From a virus, in the IMG/VR virus record IMGVR_UViG_3300010354_000388, positions 1 through 30,024 of that record: DNA of 30,024 bases; one strand, written 5' to 3'. Below are positions 14,920-25,500 of the stretch, in pieces. A model generated the notes under the pieces. It searched no databases. It was not told the DNA's origin and was given only the letters and a program-made list of their open reading frames with translations. The position numbers were made by a program, and so were the translations under genes. Numbering within the stretch: the first letter of the stretch is position 1; every line of letters begins with the position of its first letter.

Positions 14920-17900
14920 TTACCTCAAGTAACTAATGGCTTTCAAGTTCTTTACGGAAGGAATCCACTTCCAAACCGGCGCAGCCTCACAAATAAGATC
15001 AATGCGGATCTGATACTTGCAGAACTTGGGCAGGGCATCCTGCTTGAAAGCGTACTCAATGTACTGTGATTCTGAATAACTGAGAGCGTTTTCGTTTGGA
15101 CCTGGCTTTATTCTTGCGGGGAATTCTTTCCAAGATTTTGCAAAGATTCCACCCGGACTAATAGCGTCATCAATATCGTCTTCTCCTGGAAGGGCAGTGC
15201 GATAGTAGACTTTTACTCGGTTCATGTTTTGAGTGTTCGGATTTCCCACTAGTGGGAGATACGGGTCGCGGATGTCCGCAGCCAAATACAACCCATCAGA
15301 CTCATAACCCTCTGGCAATTCAACAACACGAGAAATGTAAGAAGAAATGGTGGGCTGATTAATGGTAAACAACTTGATGGCGGTGATGCAGGCAGCGGAA
15401 ACATCCACCACAGGAGAAACAGCAGTGTTTGAACCACGGAACAAATCATATTTCAAAGTACCATCTCGCGGAAGAGAAGAATGCGTAAAATATGATGTCT
15501 CGTTGTTTTTTACCGATCTGCTGTATCCTGTACCTGTAATGGTTCTCCGTATGGAGCAACCCGCAGGAATAATCTCTGGAGCGTAGACACGGATGCCTTG
15601 AGAATACGCCAATTCATTGGTGATGGTGTATTGAGCAGATTCGATTGCATTGGACGAAAAGTCACACCGCCGAACAGTAAACATCAGGTCAACAGCCTTG
15701 TCTTGAATGGATGTGCCCAGTGCATTGGGCTTGAAAAGGGAACCAATAAGTTGGTTGTTACCCACTCTTCCGTTGTCTGAGTCTCCACCAGAAGTGCTAG
15801 GAGTTGAACCGTTTCTTGAGGTGGTCGCTGCAAACACACGATACTTGTCGCTGTTTGTCAGTATGCAAATGGCGTACTCACCAGGCTCAAGATAAACTGG
15901 ACTGCTGAACTTGAAGTTTGTTGTTCGCGGACTTGTTGGACTAGTAAACACTTGATACGGCATTTTTGTTACCGTACTGAATGGCATGACCACTGATGGT
16001 GAGGGATATCCACCGACTGTGGGACGAATCTGAATGGTAACGGGCAAACGAGAGTCTTTGTGAGTGAAGAACAAATCCACCGAACTCAAGAAAATTCCGC
16101 TTGGATGTGTCTTCTTGTCAACAAAGAATGTCTGTGAAAGTGGATCGGTCCACTGTATTCCTTCAAGAGTATCAGTGTTTCGATTGAACGGGTCTTTGAA
16201 TATGGTTTCTGTGTCTGGAGTCTGCCTACGCAGTTCTATTGGACGGGTAGAATGAACTCCAGAGGACTTTTGCTCAAGCAATCCTGTGCAATGCAGGGTT
16301 GTTTCAGCAGACATACTGGAATTGGCAACAACAGAAGAGTCTGCAATACGCACCACTTTGCTGCCGGTGAGAAATGTTCCGCTAGAAATTCCAAACCGAA
16401 CGGTACAAGAGCCGTAGCCATCGGTGGTTATTCCGCTGACCAGTCTTTCTCCGTCCAAGTACAGAGCGAGTCCCGTTGCATTTGGTTTCAAACCGTGAAC
16501 CGTAGCGGTAATTCCAGAAACAAACGGAATATACGGAACAACGCTACGGTCTACAATCCGATTTGCGATTTTTTGCTTGATTCGATTTTTCAGCCTGCTT
16601 GATCGAATGTAGTTGTCTACTTTTTGATCAACACTCTCTACTTTTCGGGAAACGCCGACCTTTTCACTTCCACTCAACCATCCAGGAACAGCGGAATCGT
16701 TGGTCGAGTGTGGAAGTTCCAGCATTTTTTGCTGTATGTCGTCCTGTTCTTCCTCTATTTGCTCTATTCCTGTCCAAAGACTTTCCCACTGATTGAACTG
16801 TGTTCCAAAACCACGGTCATTGTTTGCATTGGAAGACAGCCAGTTGTCGTTTTCCATCAAAGCATTTGTCTTGACTACTGGACGATAGAAAGAGTCAAAG
16901 TTCGGTATGATAGGCATCGACAGTTTCATAAAACCCAGGAAGTTCACGATGTTTGACGGATTAACCTGTATTCTTCCAGTGAACTTTTTGTTGCTGATGT
17001 ATTCCTTTTCCGCATACCTCAGCATCATAAGTCCATCAGAAGTGAAGGTTACACCACCGCTAGTTGGAGATGTGAGAGTGATGTCTTCTGTTCTGAAGAA
17101 AGGATACAGTATACCGCGCTCATAATCAATCGAACAACGGTGTCCCGTATCGCAAACATCGGCAACAGAGTGCCCGTAAAACTCATCAACCAGTATTGAT
17201 GTTTTGATTGGTTCTGATGCAGTAGCGGTGCTCTTCATTGAACGAGATGACAGTTCACTTTCTTTGATTGACAGTTTGGTGAAAACCTCAACCTCGTCAA
17301 TTCGCTTCTGAATTTTACCAATTTCAGACATGGTGAAGCGTCTGTTGTCCACCGGAGTGACAATTACATCATCAGCAGAATGCGTGTACGCAGGAACAGT
17401 AATGGTGGCTAAAACCAGTCCATCGTCTGGATCTACAGGAGGAACAGGAGACAAGTCTGGTTCTCCTTCAATGATGTAGAACACGGCAGATCCGTCAATG
17501 GGGTCTTCTTTCAAGCACAGTTTGTCTATGCGTGGAAGCCAGTGGGTGTAACTAACGGATGTGTCTCCCTCTATGGAGAATTCCGATCTTCCGTAGGGCT
17601 TCATCATCTGATTTCCAGTACCGCGACGGAAATCCACGCAGTTTGCTAGGGACACAACAGGAATTCTTCCTGATGTGTTGTTGAACAGAGGAATCTGCTC
17701 GTACTTGAAACCAGGATTCTCATTGTGCACATAAGAGTGCTTGCCTATGAATGGAGCACCAGCAAGACCTTTGTGCTGAAAATACTTGTACTGAACTTCA
17801 AGACGAACTTGGGAAGCAGCAGTAGTATAGATGGCTTTGTTGTCTTCGCTTTCCTTTACAATTATTCTGCCTGTCCCGTAATAGTATGTGCGCTGTCCAT

Positions 17901-20145
17901 TGTCCAACTCAAAATCGTCCGTAACATCTGTTCTGATCGGAGGCACACTGTTGTCAACAGCAGTGATCTTTGTTATGGAATGAATGTCTGAGTGACCAAG
18001 AGGGAAAGATTTTCTCTGTCCTCCATATGCAGTGCTCAAATTGATGTTCGTGTCTTGATTTCCAACAGAACTCTGTATGGTGAATGTCGTACCCGTCAAA
18101 ACCTTGTATCGGAAATCCGTTGGAGCAGACCCGTCTGTTGGAATATTCGGCGTGTATTCTATCGGAACAACGGCACGAATAGGCGCGGTGCTCGCCGTAA
18201 ATCCAGCCGGATACAGGTTTGCTGGCATTGCAAATTCAAGATACGATCCATTTTCATCGGTTCCTGTGTTAAGCACAGCATTTGTGCCGTTGGGAACAAA
18301 CGCAAGTCCTGCACTATTTCCGCTTCCAGCCCACACAAACGCTAGGTGCTTGAATATGTTGGAGTTTCCGCTGCCTGTCACATTGGTGTATTGTGGGAAA
18401 TTGTAAACATTATCGCCAGCGGTGGAAATGTCATAAAGGCTGCTCTTGTACACCTTGTAGTAGGTGGTTATTCCAGAGGGCGAAGTGCTGATATTGACAT
18501 AACTGTTGGTAGTATTGTCCTGACCACTTGCAACCTTGAACCGAGTGCGGAAACTGGTAATGTTGTCCACGGCATTTCCTGGCTTGAGTGGGTATACCAG
18601 TGTTTGAGAATCAAGTGCTCCACGAGTTACAGCAAAATTGGAACCTGCCGCGGTTCCGCTTATGTAACCAGCCGTAATTCCGCTCAAATAGATGTATCCC
18701 GACAATCCGGGACCACCACTAATACCGTTGAAATACATCCGGTAGTGGTTGCCAATTTTGCCAACACCACCGCTCATGTTGTTTTGCGGATACGGAATCA
18801 TGCCGTGCACAGAGGATCTATTTACTATTGCACCGGTGGAACCGTATGCAGTTATCTGTGATTGCCCACCACAAATACGACCAAAGTATCTTCCAAAAGT
18901 TTCGCCAAAAGAGTTCGAACCACCAACAGAAACACCGGTATACAAAGACACACTGAATTGATATGTGTTGCCCTCCGATGCCTTGTACTCCACATCTCTA
19001 GCCTTTGGGAGATCAACAAAAACCGTGTTGTTGTTTTCAAGTTCGTGACCAAGAACATAGGACTTTCCAGGTCCAATCTGCACGGACATGGTGTTGCCCG
19101 AGCCTTCACGAATCTGTACCTCATTCAATGAAACAGTATACGATCCAGACTCATCGTAGGTGCGAATTGCTAGGGCTTTTTCGATTTCACCGTATGCAAC
19201 CCGCTCAACCTTTCGTATCACCCGCCCGTCTTCGTACTTTACCAATTCAACAAAATCAGGAACTTCATCGTCACCGTCCAACTGATCCATAGACAGCACT
19301 ATTTTGTAACGATCTGCTCCAGGCGCGTTGTAATTGTATGAGCCAATTGCCGGATCGCGCAGAGTTGTGTCTTCTTGATCGGTAACATTGTCTCTCTCAA
19401 CAGAAAATCCAATCTTCTTGTTCAACAAGGCAAAATTGCCGAAACCAAGATCACGCACCTTTCCGCTTGGAACGGTTGTGTCGGGTGTGGAAAGAGTGAT
19501 TGGACGATACGGAGAAAAATTCTGCTGCTGTGAATACACGAAAAAACCATCAACATAAAAAATTCCATCATCAACAGTCACCAACTTGCACCGTCCGCTA
19601 GCCCACGACTTGGTTTCAACCTGAAGCGTTTCCGTTCTTACAATGGATGTCAAAGCCGCTTCTGGAGGAAGATCATCGTCATCTGAAGCCCACTTTACTG
19701 TTGTTTGACCCGCAAACGAAGTTCCAGACAAAAAATCAAGAATCAGTATCAAACGATTGTCTGTTTCCGGATCGGGTTCTATGTAGTGGACAACCTTTGC
19801 AAGTGTTGATGCCGATCCGGAGCCAACGCTTACATAACCGCCGACCAAGAAAGAAAAATCCGTAACGCCCTGCAACACATTCGGAGCGGCGGGTGTTCCC
19901 GTGATTTTAATCATCAAGTAATCAGCATTTCGGATGCTGATAGCACCACCGGCTATTCTTGCACCATCCTTAAACAAGTGATCCGCAACGGACGACAACT
20001 GATTCTGCAAAATAGACTGTATCTGAGTGGCTTCACGGGCTTGCAGGGCGTAACCAGGCTTGAACAGTACACGCAAAAACCCCTTCTGTGGGTCGTAGTC
20101 GTCGTAGTAGGGGTTGATGTTAAAAATCGTGGGATCGTATGGCAT
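14920..20145 (-). CDS. Giant baseplate/tail structural protein, DUF4815-like
   Basis: This 1741-aa protein has an N-terminus (NINPYYDDYDPQKGFLRVLF, then KPGYALQAREATQIQSILQN) typical of a large virion protein family in T4-like environmental phages; I recall it as DUF4815, but the family name is from memory. The first ~600 residues fit that family. Around 1125-1140 is a charged helical segment (IEQIEEEQDDIQQKMLE). Near 1190-1235 is the recurring pattern DRSVVPYIPF ... HGLKPNATGLALYLDGE, then alternating beta segments to a C-terminal domain with YYRTALPGEDDIDD. The function is unknown; by position after gp8 it may take the place of T4 gp9/gp10 in linking wedge and fibres. Shine-Dalgarno AGAGGA lies 6 nt before ATG, 13 nt after gene 8. 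It is one of the largest proteins of the phage. Confidence 0.8.
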   Translation of the reverse strand: MPYDPTIFNINPYYDDYDPQKGFLRVLFKPGYALQAREATQIQSILQNQLSSVADHLFKDGARIAGGAISIRNADYLMIKITGTPAAPNVLQGVTDFSFLVGGYVSVGSGSASTLAKVVHYIEPDPETDNRLILILDFLSGTSFAGQTTVKWASDDDDLPPEAALTSIVRTETLQVETKSWASGRCKLVTVDDGIFYVDGFFVYSQQQNFSPYRPITLSTPDTTVPSGKVRDLGFGNFALLNKKIGFSVERDNVTDQEDTTLRDPAIGSYNYNAPGADRYKIVLSMDQLDGDDEVPDFVELVKYEDGRVIRKVERVAYGEIEKALAIRTYDESGSYTVSLNEVQIREGSGNTMSVQIGPGKSYVLGHELENNNTVFVDLPKARDVEYKASEGNTYQFSVSLYTGVSVGGSNSFGETFGRYFGRICGGQSQITAYGSTGAIVNRSSVHGMIPYPQNNMSGGVGKIGNHYRMYFNGISGGPGLSGYIYLSGITAGYISGTAAGSNFAVTRGALDSQTLVYPLKPGNAVDNITSFRTRFKVASGQDNTTNSYVNISTSPSGITTYYKVYKSSLYDISTAGDNVYNFPQYTNVTGSGNSNIFKHLAFVWAGSGNSAGLAFVPNGTNAVLNTGTDENGSYLEFAMPANLYPAGFTASTAPIRAVVPIEYTPNIPTDGSAPTDFRYKVLTGTTFTIQSSVGNQDTNINLSTAYGGQRKSFPLGHSDIHSITKITAVDNSVPPIRTDVTDDFELDNGQRTYYYGTGRIIVKESEDNKAIYTTAASQVRLEVQYKYFQHKGLAGAPFIGKHSYVHNENPGFKYEQIPLFNNTSGRIPVVSLANCVDFRRGTGNQMMKPYGRSEFSIEGDTSVSYTHWLPRIDKLCLKEDPIDGSAVFYIIEGEPDLSPVPPVDPDDGLVLATITVPAYTHSADDVIVTPVDNRRFTMSEIGKIQKRIDEVEVFTKLSIKESELSSRSMKSTATASEPIKTSILVDEFYGHSVADVCDTGHRCSIDYERGILYPFFRTEDITLTSPTSGGVTFTSDGLMMLRYAEKEYISNKKFTGRIQVNPSNIVNFLGFMKLSMPIIPNFDSFYRPVVKTNALMENDNWLSSNANNDRGFGTQFNQWESLWTGIEQIEEEQDDIQQKMLELPHSTNDSAVPGWLSGSEKVGVSRKVESVDQKVDNYIRSSRLKNRIKQKIANRIVDRSVVPYIPFVSGITATVHGLKPNATGLALYLDGERLVSGITTDGYGSCTVRFGISSGTFLTGSKVVRIADSSVVANSSMSAETTLHCTGLLEQKSSGVHSTRPIELRRQTPDTETIFKDPFNRNTDTLEGIQWTDPLSQTFFVDKKTHPSGIFLSSVDLFFTHKDSRLPVTIQIRPTVGGYPSPSVVMPFSTVTKMPYQVFTSPTSPRTTNFKFSSPVYLEPGEYAICILTNSDKYRVFAATTSRNGSTPSTSGGDSDNGRVGNNQLIGSLFKPNALGTSIQDKAVDLMFTVRRCDFSSNAIESAQYTITNELAYSQGIRVYAPEIIPAGCSIRRTITGTGYSRSVKNNETSYFTHSSLPRDGTLKYDLFRGSNTAVSPVVDVSAACITAIKLFTINQPTISSYISRVVELPEGYESDGLYLAADIRDPYLPLVGNPNTQNMNRVKVYYRTALPGEDDIDDAISPGGIFAKSWKEFPARIKPGPNENALSYSESQYIEYAFKQDALPKFCKYQIRIDLICEAAPVWKWIPSVKNLKAISYLR

Positions 20146-20158
20146 GGTTTCCTCTGTA

Positions 20159-22492
20159 TTAGAAGCCCAAACGGATTCTGAATTCTTCTTCCTGACCTAT
20201 GGCTCGCTGAATGGGTCGCACATTGTCTATGTATAGGATTTCTCCGGAACTGCGGTCTATTTCTGGAAGCGTAACACTTGCAACAATGTAAGATCCAAGA
20301 GTGGAACCGGTCAGTCCATCGTTCTGAACATTCTTGAAAGTTCCAAGAACATCGGTAAGATACAGTTTGCCGCTTCCGCTGCTCTCGAAATCCCAACGAT
20401 AAACGGTTCCGCTTGCGTAGTGTCCAAACTGTCCGGTCACTCCCTGATGAACGGTGTCACCGAAAGAATATGAATTTTGAGTAAGTGGAGAACTAGTGAC
20501 ATCAAACGCGCCCACCGCGGTATTAATGCTGGTTGTCAGATGCAGGACATGAAGCCCGCTGTAAGCAACAAGATTGGAGGAGTCGGAATACGGAACACCC
20601 ACATCAACAACTCGATATTCTCCATCGGAAACAACCACAGGCAAAGAATCTTGCAATTTCGTTATGTAAACCCTTTCTCCGTAAGATGGAGCCACGCCCA
20701 AGACTGACTTGGATTCCCTAGAGATTTTTCCGGTCATTGTGAATCCAGCCAAAAACACACTGTTTGACTGCTGACGAACACCAATCGTGTAGCCTTGAGA
20801 ATACAGGACTGTTCCGGTGGTTGTTACAGGAAATCCATAAGATATTCCTTGAGGATACCCTAGAACCGGTATGATGGTTGCTGCCGGAATAGTTTGTGTA
20901 ACGGTTTCTCCGTCTTGAAAACTGGTTTCAGACGCATCCAGAGTTATCAAAAAATCAGATGCACGGTCTTGCTTGGTTATGAATTTTCCAGAAGAATTTT
21001 GCGTTTTCAGTGTTATGGTGCTTGCTCCGGTGGATCGGATTCCCAATATCTTTGCAACAGAATACGATTCAGATCCAACAACAAGATTGAAAGTATCACC
21101 ACTAAAATTAGAAAGTTCATTATCGCCAGAAACTGGCGAAAGCGTTATATCACGGTAGAACAGGTTTTCTTTTCCTGCAAGATTTTTTGTGGACGAAAGT
21201 AGAGGATTTTTCACTATTCCGAACTGCCTGTATGACCCACCGTCAAGAATCTTTTGACGATCTTCTTCCGTGATCTCTACAATTATGATGATGTCTTTTG
21301 AGTTTAGTTCCTTCAAAATATTGCTGCCGTGACCACCTTTGGGGGAAACAACGGCACGAATGCTAGGGTGGTTTGTTACTGCTGTTTTTTCGCTTGTGAC
21401 TTCAATAAAAGTCTTTGAGTAGTCTTTTCCACCGTTCACGACAACGGCAGAAGCAATTTGTTTACTAGAGTTCATCACGGGATAAGAATACGCGCCTGTT
21501 CCGTTTCCGACAATTTTAATGTGCGGTATTATTTCTGCAACAACTTCTCCCTGAACAGTTCCAGAAGACGGAGTGGTTAGATAAAAATCAATAACATCGT
21601 CTTTCAACTTTAAGATGTATTCGGTTGTGGAAGTTCCGGCAACAGATTCTATCACGGCATAGTTACCAATCTCAGTCTTGTTTACACTGCTGTCGGTTAT
21701 CCTGATGATGTAACCGTCGATCACTGTTTGCACAGGCTGAATTCTGCTGCGAGAAGTTGGATCGCTGATCGTGACAAACTTTCCGTCCGTGTTCGCGGTA
21801 AATCCAGATATTCTCAATGGAACGCTCAAGGCATCGGTTATGGTGTTTTTGGATATCGCTCCAGTATATGTGCCTGCGCTACCACCGGAAGAATTGGTCA
21901 CAACCAGTCGTGTTATTGAACCGTTTACCGACTGTTCCTGAGCGTTGTATTGGTTGGTCGTTTCCGTGTCAACACTACTGTACGCAAAATCAATCGGAAT
22001 GTAGTCTGTCAGTTCGTAAGGCAAATCACTGTCGCGCACGGTTCCAAGATACTGCCACACATATCCACCAGTGACTCCGAAAGGAACTGAAAGAACCTGA
22101 TCTGGCTTGTGTGTTGACGGTGATCCATTGTTGTTGCTCAAACATTTGTAGATGTTATTCTGATCCGTGACCACATAAAAAACTGATGGGTTGTTCTCGT
22201 CAAACAGATCAATCGTGTCGTCGTACTGATCGTATGTGGTTCCGGCAATCCACTCGTATCTCGGCAAGGCAAACACTATGTTTGATGGGTTTAGTTTTTT
22301 GTACCCAATGATGTCATTCATCACCTGATAATCACTCTTTATCGAATTGTCATAAGACGAGGGACTGTTTTCGTTGCTCCAAGGGGTAGCCTTGCCAATG
22401 AAAAAGAAGTACTGATTCTCATTCCTTTCCAGTTCGGTAAGGAGATTTTCAGCGTATGACCTTTTAATGGATGCTGTCAGGTAACTAGCCAT
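20159..22492 (-). CDS. 8: Baseplate wedge subunit gp8, extended
   Basis: This 777-aa protein is over twice the length of T4 gp8 (334 aa). gp8 is a dimeric baseplate wedge protein. Matches to T4 gp8 as I recall it: a FFFIGKATPWSNENS segment at about 29-43 (T4 has a similar FG..PWS.NEN stretch), PRYEW at about 77-81 (T4 PRRDW), GGYVWQYLG at about 142-150 (T4 DGYVWEYL), and the C-terminus GEILYIDNVRPI (T4 GEMIYMENRPPI). The two ends are therefore gp8, and the extra ~440 residues lie between them as an insertion rich in beta strands. It is downstream of the gp7 homologue by 10 nt, with an AGAGGA Shine-Dalgarno 6 nt before ATG. The order 25-6-7-8 supports the call. Confidence 0.87.
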   Translation of the reverse strand: MASYLTASIKRSYAENLLTELERNENQYFFFIGKATPWSNENSPSSYDNSIKSDYQVMNDIIGYKKLNPSNIVFALPRYEWIAGTTYDQYDDTIDLFDENNPSVFYVVTDQNNIYKCLSNNNGSPSTHKPDQVLSVPFGVTGGYVWQYLGTVRDSDLPYELTDYIPIDFAYSSVDTETTNQYNAQEQSVNGSITRLVVTNSSGGSAGTYTGAISKNTITDALSVPLRISGFTANTDGKFVTISDPTSRSRIQPVQTVIDGYIIRITDSSVNKTEIGNYAVIESVAGTSTTEYILKLKDDVIDFYLTTPSSGTVQGEVVAEIIPHIKIVGNGTGAYSYPVMNSSKQIASAVVVNGGKDYSKTFIEVTSEKTAVTNHPSIRAVVSPKGGHGSNILKELNSKDIIIIVEITEEDRQKILDGGSYRQFGIVKNPLLSSTKNLAGKENLFYRDITLSPVSGDNELSNFSGDTFNLVVGSESYSVAKILGIRSTGASTITLKTQNSSGKFITKQDRASDFLITLDASETSFQDGETVTQTIPAATIIPVLGYPQGISYGFPVTTTGTVLYSQGYTIGVRQQSNSVFLAGFTMTGKISRESKSVLGVAPSYGERVYITKLQDSLPVVVSDGEYRVVDVGVPYSDSSNLVAYSGLHVLHLTTSINTAVGAFDVTSSPLTQNSYSFGDTVHQGVTGQFGHYASGTVYRWDFESSGSGKLYLTDVLGTFKNVQNDGLTGSTLGSYIVASVTLPEIDRSSGEILYIDNVRPIQRAIGQEEEFRIRLGF

Positions 22493-22502
22493 GCAAGTCC
22501 TC

Positions 22503-25500
22503 TTATATGCCTATGTTAGAGTATGTATCTCCCGACAGGACGGTTCCATCGGACAACACAGTGCCCTCCGATTTGTAAACCGCATACGGTAATGACACAA
22601 AATTGGAAAGTGTTATCCCATCAAAACAAATTCCTTCAGGTATTGTGGTGATTGTTCTTGAATTTGGGTGATGGTCTATCACCCAATAAGTGGTGCCAGC
22701 AATATACGAACTATTGTGTGATGAGTAATACGAGTCAGGTAATTTTTGGTCCATTTTGTATTTACGCGATATGTACCCGTAGATTTTCTGCCGTTCCGCC
22801 TCTGTCAATTTACGGTCGAACACCAAAACCTCGTATAGAACACCCATGAAGTTGTACGGCGTATTGGTTTTCAAATCTTCTATCCAAGCAGTAGAGCCAA
22901 ACGGTTCACTGCTAACAGCAGTTGGTCGAATGTACCCTCCACCAAACTCACCAAACGAGAAAGACAAACCGCTTGTAGCCGGATATCGCATCTGTGTGGA
23001 TGGAGATGTTGGCAGAGAACAGAATATTCCAGTGGAAGGAGACTGATTGACTCCCTCTACACCATTCAAGTAACACGCCAATCGGTCAGATGTGTCCCTG
23101 CTCACTTCTGCCACAACAGAACCCATGCTTGCGCCCGATATGTGCGGATCGTAAGAAACAGACCGCAAATCGCTGCTGGTGCGAGACAGGGTTTCCCACT
23201 GATCTGCCCACGGATTGAAATTCACCGCACCTGCATACCAAGGATAGAATCTAGTGTTGTCAATTGTGTTGTATGTGTAGGACGATGGGTTTCTGTCAGC
23301 CAAATTCCAACTCTGCACATTCATAACCAATCCATTCACATACGACCAATCATAAAAGTGCAGTTGCTTTCCACTTCCAACAAAACCCAATCCGTGAGAA
23401 AGACTATCGGTGGCGTTTCTGTACACAAAAAACGCATCCATGTCTTCTGTGAATTGTATGGGAGTCTTAAATCTAATATGCCTGCCTGTGAGTATCTGCT
23501 CACCGCTGCTGCCAGGACCAAATGTTATTCCATCGGCTGTGTAACCATATCCTATGGTAAACAGATCCGCAGAAGTTGATGTTAGTCTGGCTGTTGTTTG
23601 CGGACCGAACAGAACTCCGCCATTGAAAGATATTCCTGTTGCTCCCACGATTCCATTATCGTTTATGACAAGAGTGGGGCGCAGTTTGTCTATGGTGACT
23701 CCTGCGTATTTGTCTACCTGCATACCGCTGGTTGCGGTAAAAGACGGAATCACATTTGAACCGTGATACGAAAGTTCTGTTATGGTCACAGAATGTCCAA
23801 CCGAACCAAGTGAATCTCCGTAGAAACTAGAGTCAAAGTAGAATGTCTTTTCGTATCCCGCAAAGACGCGGCGGAATTCTTCTCCGTCTTTTCGATATAC
23901 AATGTCTGGTTCCAAATACTCTACTTCAAACACAGAATTGTCGTATGCCGCGTTGTCGAGAGTCGAATAAGTTGTTCCCTTATTGACGCCACTTTCGTAA
24001 ACAACAACCAATCGTGAGTTTGTACTCCCACCATATGATCCAAACAAGTATATGGCGTAGTCTAGTCCGTCAAAACTAGGATTGGACAATCCAGAAGACT
24101 GATTCAAGCCGAGCATCATCAGTCTTCCGCTTGTAAATCCTCCACAAAGACCGTTCGGCACAAATGAAACTTTGGTGACTGGATTGGCACTGTCGTACAC
24201 CTGCATGGTCCAGCCAAAAGATACTCCGGTTTTTGTTAGGTGCGCCACCCCATTCCACTTGTCCCACATTGGAGGATAAGCGTGGTTGCCTTTGGGAGAA
24301 GAATCCGTCCACACATCCATGCTTGCGCCGTTTGCAACAGCACCGCAAACACCAATATTTTCCGGTTTCAACCACAGCACAAGACCATCTATATTAGATG
24401 GATTGAATGTTGTTTCTTGACCAAGATACCACGAAACAGTTCCACCAAGAGGCGCACCGATGGGATTGTGTGCCGTGCGTCCACCTTCAGGAACATAGCA
24501 CCAAGTGTATCCAAGACTGCTGCCCACGAAAACCGTTCCCAAAGATGTTGTGCTGCCGTTTGGACCTACCTGTGCGGTGTTACCAATGTACGGATTGTAC
24601 CCAAGCGGATACAGATCGCCGGTTGAACCCAACCAATAGCCAGCAAGTGTAACACCATTGTTTCGCAGATTCAGTGTTGTTCCTGGCGTATACGGAGTGT
24701 ATTTTCCTATGACCGGACTTTCATAGAATGTTGCCTGTGCAGCGGAGGACGCCGCGTTTTCAAGTGATTTTTTGACAAGAATAGAACCAAACATTCTAGT
24801 TCCTGAAGGGTGTATGAGTTTCCTCAACACCTCGAAGTAATTGTCAAACGAAACCTCAGACTTCAATTCATATGAAAAGTCCTGATAGTAGTTCCCATCA
24901 GGTATCTTTTTCGTGGACGATATTTTTCCGCGATTTCCAGAAAAATAGCCAGGATAATTGGTGATCGCTGATCGCAAACCAATAACCCGCGCAGACCGAT
25001 TTTCACCGAAAGTGTTCAACACCACATCAGCACCGTAATTCAGTCCAGAATTTATGATACTGATTTTCTTGATGCCTCCAGCCAAATCTGTTTGCTCAAT
25101 CTTTCCTGAAAACCCCATCCCACGAGCATCAATCACCGTGACAGAATCACCGATTTTGTATTTTTCACCAGGAATATCAACAAAAAACTGACCCAAAACG
25201 GAGTACGCGGTTTCTCTGTATTCGGTGTTTTCTTTGACAACCCGAACCTCTCGGTCAGGCACAAACGGAACGCCTGATATTTCGCTAATAAAAAATTCTG
25301 TGACAGGAAATCCAGAGAACGAATACTGCACAACAGAATCAATGAATGCACTGGCAACAATGGTCGAACCACTGTACTGAACCAACTGCCCACCAACTCC
25401 GTTAAACAGATCGGCTCCATTCACACTGGTTGTTTTCACAGAGCGTGGTTCAATCCATTTGCCATCAGATGTTTTCAGTATGTCTGTTTTTGGGTAGTAA

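Noticed and set aside
22758-22764. Another TAAATAC on the minus strand, inside the gp7 homologue
   Set aside because: It is within the coding sequence about 250 nt before the next start, and the neighbouring bases do not match the other boxes, so it is probably chance.
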